Below, piece after piece: positions 60,671-64,000 of a stretch of DNA of 64,000 bases (the first letter of the stretch is position 1; the number at the start of each line of letters is the position of its first letter). The stretch lies in the NCBI RefSeq assembly GCF_000333015.1, contig NZ_BANT01000025.1, positions 26,525-90,524 on the forward strand. Direction: 5' to 3'. Below the pieces are notes generated by a model. It ran no database searches and was not told where the DNA came from. It saw only the letters and a list, made by a program, of their open reading frames with translations. The position numbers and the translations under genes are program-made. The DNA comes from Gordonia hirsuta DSM 44140 = NBRC 16056 (GTDB lineage Bacteria; Actinomycetota; Actinomycetes; Mycobacteriales; Mycobacteriaceae).

Positions 60671-62601
60671 CTCGCCCCGGACGCACGGCGACCGGCGGAC
60701 ATCCCGGTCAGGCCCCCGCGATCGAGCGGGCCAAGAGTTTCCGGCCCACCCTCAAACGGCTGGTCCGGCGCCTGGCCACCTTCCGGGTCCGCATGCTGGT
60801 GATCCTGGCGTCGATCATCGCCTCGGTGACGTTGACCGCATTCGCCCCGCGCGTTCTCGGCCACGCCACCAACCTGCTGTTCGACGGTTTCATCGGCTCA
60901 CGCCTGCCGGCCGGCCTGACCAAAGAGCAGGCCGTCGACGCATTACGCGCGCGCGGCCAGGGCACGTTCGCCGACATGGTCGCCTCGATGGATGTGGTCC
61001 CGGGCGAGGGCATCGACTTCGGCGCGGTGGGCACCGTGCTGCTGCAGGTCCTGATGCTCTACGTCGGTGCCGCCCTCCTCGGCTGGCTGGCGGCATTCCT
61101 GCTGAACCAGGTGGTGGTGGCCACCGTCGCCGATATGCGCGCCGAGGTGGAGGCCAAGGTCCACCGGCTGCCGCTGTCGTACTACGACCAGTCCGCCCGC
61201 GGCGACCTGCTCAGCCGGGTCACCAACGACCTGGACAACCTGTCCCAGAGCCTGCAGCAGACCATCAGTCAGCTGCTCAACTCGATCCTGACGGTCATCG
61301 CGATCCTCATCATGATGCTGACCATCTCGCCGCTGCTCTCGTTGATCGCCGTGGCGACGGTGCCCCTGGCCGTCCTGGCCACGGCCCTGATCGCCCGGCG
61401 TTCCAAGCCGCACTTCATCGGCCAGTGGACGGCCACCGGCGCACTCAACGCGCAGGTCGAGGAGACCTTCACCGGGCACGAACTGATCAAGGCGTTCGGC
61501 CGGCGCGCCGAGGTCGAGGCCGTCTTCGACGAGCAGAACCAGAAGCTCTACGAGTCGAGCTGGAAGGCGCAATTCATCTCCGGCATCATCATGCCGACCA
61601 TCATGTTCCTGGGGAACCTGAACTACGTCGCGGTGGCCGTGGTCGGCGGGCTGCGGGTCGCCTCGGGCCAGCTGAGCCTGGGCGAGGTGCAGGCCTTCAT
61701 CCAGTACTCGCGCCAGTTCACCCAGCCGCTGAGCCAGATCGGATCCATGTTCAACCTCATGCAGAGCGGTGTGGCCTCGGCCGAACGCATCTACGAGGTC
61801 CTCGACGCGCAGGAGGAGAGCCCCGATCCGGTCGACCCGGTCAGCCCGCAGCGCGACACCGGCCACATCGTCTTCGACGACGTCAGCTTCAGCTACCGGC
61901 CCGACCACCCCCTGATCGAGGGCCTGTCCCTGGAGGCGCAGCCCGGCCAGATGATCGCGATCGTCGGGCCCACCGGTGCGGGAAAGACCACCCTGGTGAA
62001 TCTGATCATGCGCTTCTACGATGTCGATTCGGGCACGATCCTGGTCGACGACGTCGACGCCCGGCAGATGACCCGGGACGATCTGCGCGGCCGCACCGGC
62101 ATGGTGCTGCAGGACTCGTGGCTGTTCGGCGGCACGATCTACGACAACATCGCCTACGGCGACCCGTCGGCCAGCCGCGAGCAGGTGATCGAAGCGGCCA
62201 AGGCCTGCCACGTCGACCATTTCGTGCGGACGCTGCCCGACGGCTACCAGACCGTGCTCGACGACGAGGGCGGCGGTGTCAGCGCCGGCGAACGCCAGCT
62301 GATCACCATCGCCCGCGCCTTCCTGGCCAAACCCACCATCCTGATCCTGGACGAGGCGACCAGCTCGGTCGATACGCGCACCGAGCTGCTGATCAGTCAG
62401 GCCATGGCGAATCTGTCCAGCGATCGGACCAGCTTCGTGATCGCCCACCGCCTCTCCACGATCCGCAATGCCGACCTGATCGTGGTGATGGAAGACGGAC
62501 ACATCGTCGAACAGGGCACCCACGAGGGGCTGCTGGCGGCGCACGGCGCTTACTTCCGCCTCTACAACGCCCAGTTCACCGAACCGGTCGATCAGGGTTA
62601 G
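60667..62601 (+). CDS. ABC exporter half-transporter, subunit 2
   Basis: A 644-aa partner. An N-terminal extension and a loop of about 60 residues between TM1 and TM2 (FDGFIGSRLPAGLTKEQAVDALRARGQG) precede the six-helix domain. Its NBD has Walker A VGPTGAGKTTL, signature VSAGERQL in place of LSGGQ, Walker B LILDEATSSVD with catalytic Glu, and His switch IAHRLST. It is thus the catalytically competent half. It overlaps subunit 1 by ATGA. Together they should form one exporter with one active and one degenerate ATP site. Confidence 0.92.
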   Translation: MTRPGRTATGGHPGQAPAIERAKSFRPTLKRLVRRLATFRVRMLVILASIIASVTLTAFAPRVLGHATNLLFDGFIGSRLPAGLTKEQAVDALRARGQGTFADMVASMDVVPGEGIDFGAVGTVLLQVLMLYVGAALLGWLAAFLLNQVVVATVADMRAEVEAKVHRLPLSYYDQSARGDLLSRVTNDLDNLSQSLQQTISQLLNSILTVIAILIMMLTISPLLSLIAVATVPLAVLATALIARRSKPHFIGQWTATGALNAQVEETFTGHELIKAFGRRAEVEAVFDEQNQKLYESSWKAQFISGIIMPTIMFLGNLNYVAVAVVGGLRVASGQLSLGEVQAFIQYSRQFTQPLSQIGSMFNLMQSGVASAERIYEVLDAQEESPDPVDPVSPQRDTGHIVFDDVSFSYRPDHPLIEGLSLEAQPGQMIAIVGPTGAGKTTLVNLIMRFYDVDSGTILVDDVDARQMTRDDLRGRTGMVLQDSWLFGGTIYDNIAYGDPSASREQVIEAAKACHVDHFVRTLPDGYQTVLDDEGGGVSAGERQLITIARAFLAKPTILILDEATSSVDTRTELLISQAMANLSSDRTSFVIAHRLSTIRNADLIVVMEDGHIVEQGTHEGLLAAHGAYFRLYNAQFTEPVDQG

Positions 62602-62654
62602 GGTGCCCTGAGAAATGTGACCAACGACCCAGGATTAACCGGATGGGTTCTCCG

Positions 62655-62660
62655 TAATAT
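62655..62660 (+). promoter_or_regulatory. -10 hexamer TAATAT before the last gene
   Basis: TAATAT ends eight nt before the GTG start of the membrane protein gene, again the spacing of a leaderless start. Confidence 0.5.
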
Positions 62661-62668
62661 CTAAAGGT

Positions 62669-64000
62669 GTGACTACCGCCGAAGGGGCCAAGCAGCCGCC
62701 ACGCCGACCGATGAGTTGGCATCGCCGCGCCGGACTGCCGATCCGGATCTGGATGGTGGTGTTGATCGCGATCGGTCTGACGCACTGGACGATTCCCGAA
62801 TCCCGCTGGCTGCTGGTGCACGTGTTCACCATCGGCCTGGTGGCCAACTCGATCCTGCTGTGGTCGCAGACTCTGGCCGAGCGCTTCCTGGGCTACCACC
62901 TGCCGGACGAACGGCGCCCCCTGCAGCTGGGCCGCATCTACACCCTGAACGTGGGCCTGATCATCACCATGGTCGGTATGCTCACCGCCGCTTGGCAGGT
63001 GACCCTGGTCGGCGCCGTCCTGATCGGCGGGGTGGTGGCCTGGCATGCGGTGGCGATGACCCAGCTGATCCTGCAGGCGCAGACCGCCCGCGCCGAACGG
63101 GGTGAGGGCCCGGCCGAGAACGCCCTCAACGCCTGGTTCTTCGTCGCCTCGGCGGCGCTGTTGCCCTTCGGCGCCGGCTTCGGTGTCGCCATGGCCTACG
63201 GTTTCGCCGACCCGCAGCAGGCCGGCTATCTGCTGACCCACCAGGCGCTGAACATCTTGGGCTTCCTGGGGCTGGCCGCAGCCGGGGTGCTGATGCTGAT
63301 GTTCCCGCGGCTGCTGGGCGCCACCGGACCGGCGCTGGATGCCCGCCGTCGCCCCTACGCCCTGGTCGTTCTACTGGACGGTATCGCCGTGATCTGTGCC
63401 GGCGCGCTCACCGATCTGCCCGCACTGGCCGCGGCCGGTGTGGCCGTCTACCTGGCCGGCTGGCTGATCGTCGTGGTGCCGTTCGTCCCGATCCTGCTGC
63501 ACCGCCCGCCGGATTCGTATGCCTCTGCATCGATCACCGCCGCGCTGGCATGGCTGCTCGGCTCGCTGCTCACCTACCTGGTGATGCTGTTGAACGGGCC
63601 CTTCGAAACCGACCGCCTGAGCATTCTGAGCGTGTGGTTCCTGGGCGGTTTCGCCGCGCAGCTGCTGTTCGGCGTGATGAGTCATCTCCTGCCGACGATG
63701 ATGGGCGGCGGCCCGGTCACCGCGGCCGGCCTGGCCCAGATGAATCGCTGGTGGCTGTGGCGGGTGCTGGTGATCAACGGCGGGCTGCTGCTGTGGCTGC
63801 TGCCGCTGGGCAGCTGGGTCAAGGTGGCGCTTTCGTCGCTGGTGATGCTCGGCTTCATCCTGTTCCTGCCGATCATGATCCTCAGCGCCCGTGCTGCGAT
63901 GAAGGTTCGCCGGTCGCTGCAGGCCGGTAGCGCCGGCTCCCCCGCCGCCGGACGCTCCGGGGCCGTCGCGGGCAGTCCGCTGCCCACCGCCTCCGCCCGG
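62669..64000 (+). CDS. Polytopic membrane protein, cut by the window edge
   Basis: A frame of 444 codons open at the window end. It has about 12 hydrophobic helices (WMVVLIAIGLTHW, WLLVHVFTIGLVANSILLWS, and so on to VALSSLVMLGFILFLPIMI), then a Gly/Ser/Ala/Pro-rich linker (AGSAGSPAAGRSGAVAGSP) leading off the edge. Scattered His in helices (LVHVF, LTHQALN, VMSHLLP) are arranged as in heme-copper/NnrS-type proteins. Actinobacterial copper oxidases or nitrite reductases with such an N-terminal membrane part and a C-terminal cupredoxin region are a possible match; I cannot test it. GTG start with TAATAT eight nt upstream. Confidence 0.7.
   Translation, partial: MTTAEGAKQPPRRPMSWHRRAGLPIRIWMVVLIAIGLTHWTIPESRWLLVHVFTIGLVANSILLWSQTLAERFLGYHLPDERRPLQLGRIYTLNVGLIITMVGMLTAAWQVTLVGAVLIGGVVAWHAVAMTQLILQAQTARAERGEGPAENALNAWFFVASAALLPFGAGFGVAMAYGFADPQQAGYLLTHQALNILGFLGLAAAGVLMLMFPRLLGATGPALDARRRPYALVVLLDGIAVICAGALTDLPALAAAGVAVYLAGWLIVVVPFVPILLHRPPDSYASASITAALAWLLGSLLTYLVMLLNGPFETDRLSILSVWFLGGFAAQLLFGVMSHLLPTMMGGGPVTAAGLAQMNRWWLWRVLVINGGLLLWLLPLGSWVKVALSSLVMLGFILFLPIMILSARAAMKVRRSLQAGSAGSPAAGRSGAVAGSPLPTASAR

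Overview
The window is high-GC chromosomal DNA from a mycolic-acid-bearing actinomycete (Mycobacteriales), most like Gordonia or a close relative. The lineage call rests on a secreted antigen-85-type mycolyltransferase, a DUF3068 (PorA-like) envelope protein, a 13E12/DUF222-HNH gene behind a mycobacterial-type LexA box, a Ku/LigD end-joining pair, an AlkB-rubredoxin fusion, and many starts with a TANNNT -10 hexamer 6-9 nt upstream, as in leaderless transcripts. Genus is inference. No rRNA, tRNA, CRISPR array, insertion sequence or prophage was seen.

1-5 kb holds a cyclitol/sugar module: a Gfo/Idh/MocA oxidoreductase broken by a 1-nt frameshift and cut by the window edge, a TIM-barrel isomerase, a second oxidoreductase, a universal stress protein and a sugar-porter MFS permease. 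5.2-8.8 kb is an alkane hydroxylation operon: alkB-rubredoxin fusion, free rubredoxin, rubredoxin reductase and TetR regulator, divergent from an SGNH hydrolase. 10.3-13.3 kb is a sulfide/persulfide detoxification operon: Cys-rich 61-aa protein, CstB-like persulfide dioxygenase-rhodanese, TauE exporter, 35-aa ORF and rhodanese, behind two CsoR/CstR-type operators. 13.4-19.3 kb carries fadB/fadA-type beta-oxidation genes, a double TetR regulator and a class III cyclase.

19.4-29.6 kb has a ROK regulator with a foldable leader, an alpha/beta hydrolase, an AraC regulator, a Ddn-like F420 protein, and an operon of acyl-CoA dehydrogenase, APH-like kinase, SDR and histidine phosphatase resembling the levulinate/4-hydroxyacid pathway. 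Two TetR genes and an MpaB-type oxygenase follow. 29.6-31.3 kb is the SOS-controlled DUF222-HNH gene. 31.4-42.3 kb groups an FMN hydroxyacid oxidase, a DUF4334 protein, a Baeyer-Villiger-type monooxygenase, Ku, a secreted protein, a LigD without its phosphoesterase domain, a SnoaL-flavin monooxygenase fusion with a divergent GAF regulator, and a phosphodiesterase.

42.4-64 kb contains the transhydrogenase pntAB, two KstD-like flavoproteins, an unusual Pro-repeat protein with two C-x4-GHxGxH motifs, nadB, an AarF/UbiB-like kinase, the DUF3068 protein, the mycolyltransferase, a DyP peroxidase-encapsulin pair with a readable cargo-loading peptide and a globin-like neighbour, a heterodimeric ABC exporter with one degenerate ATP site, and a polytopic membrane protein running off the end. 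The theme is oxidative catabolism of hydrophobic substrates with redox and DNA-damage protection.
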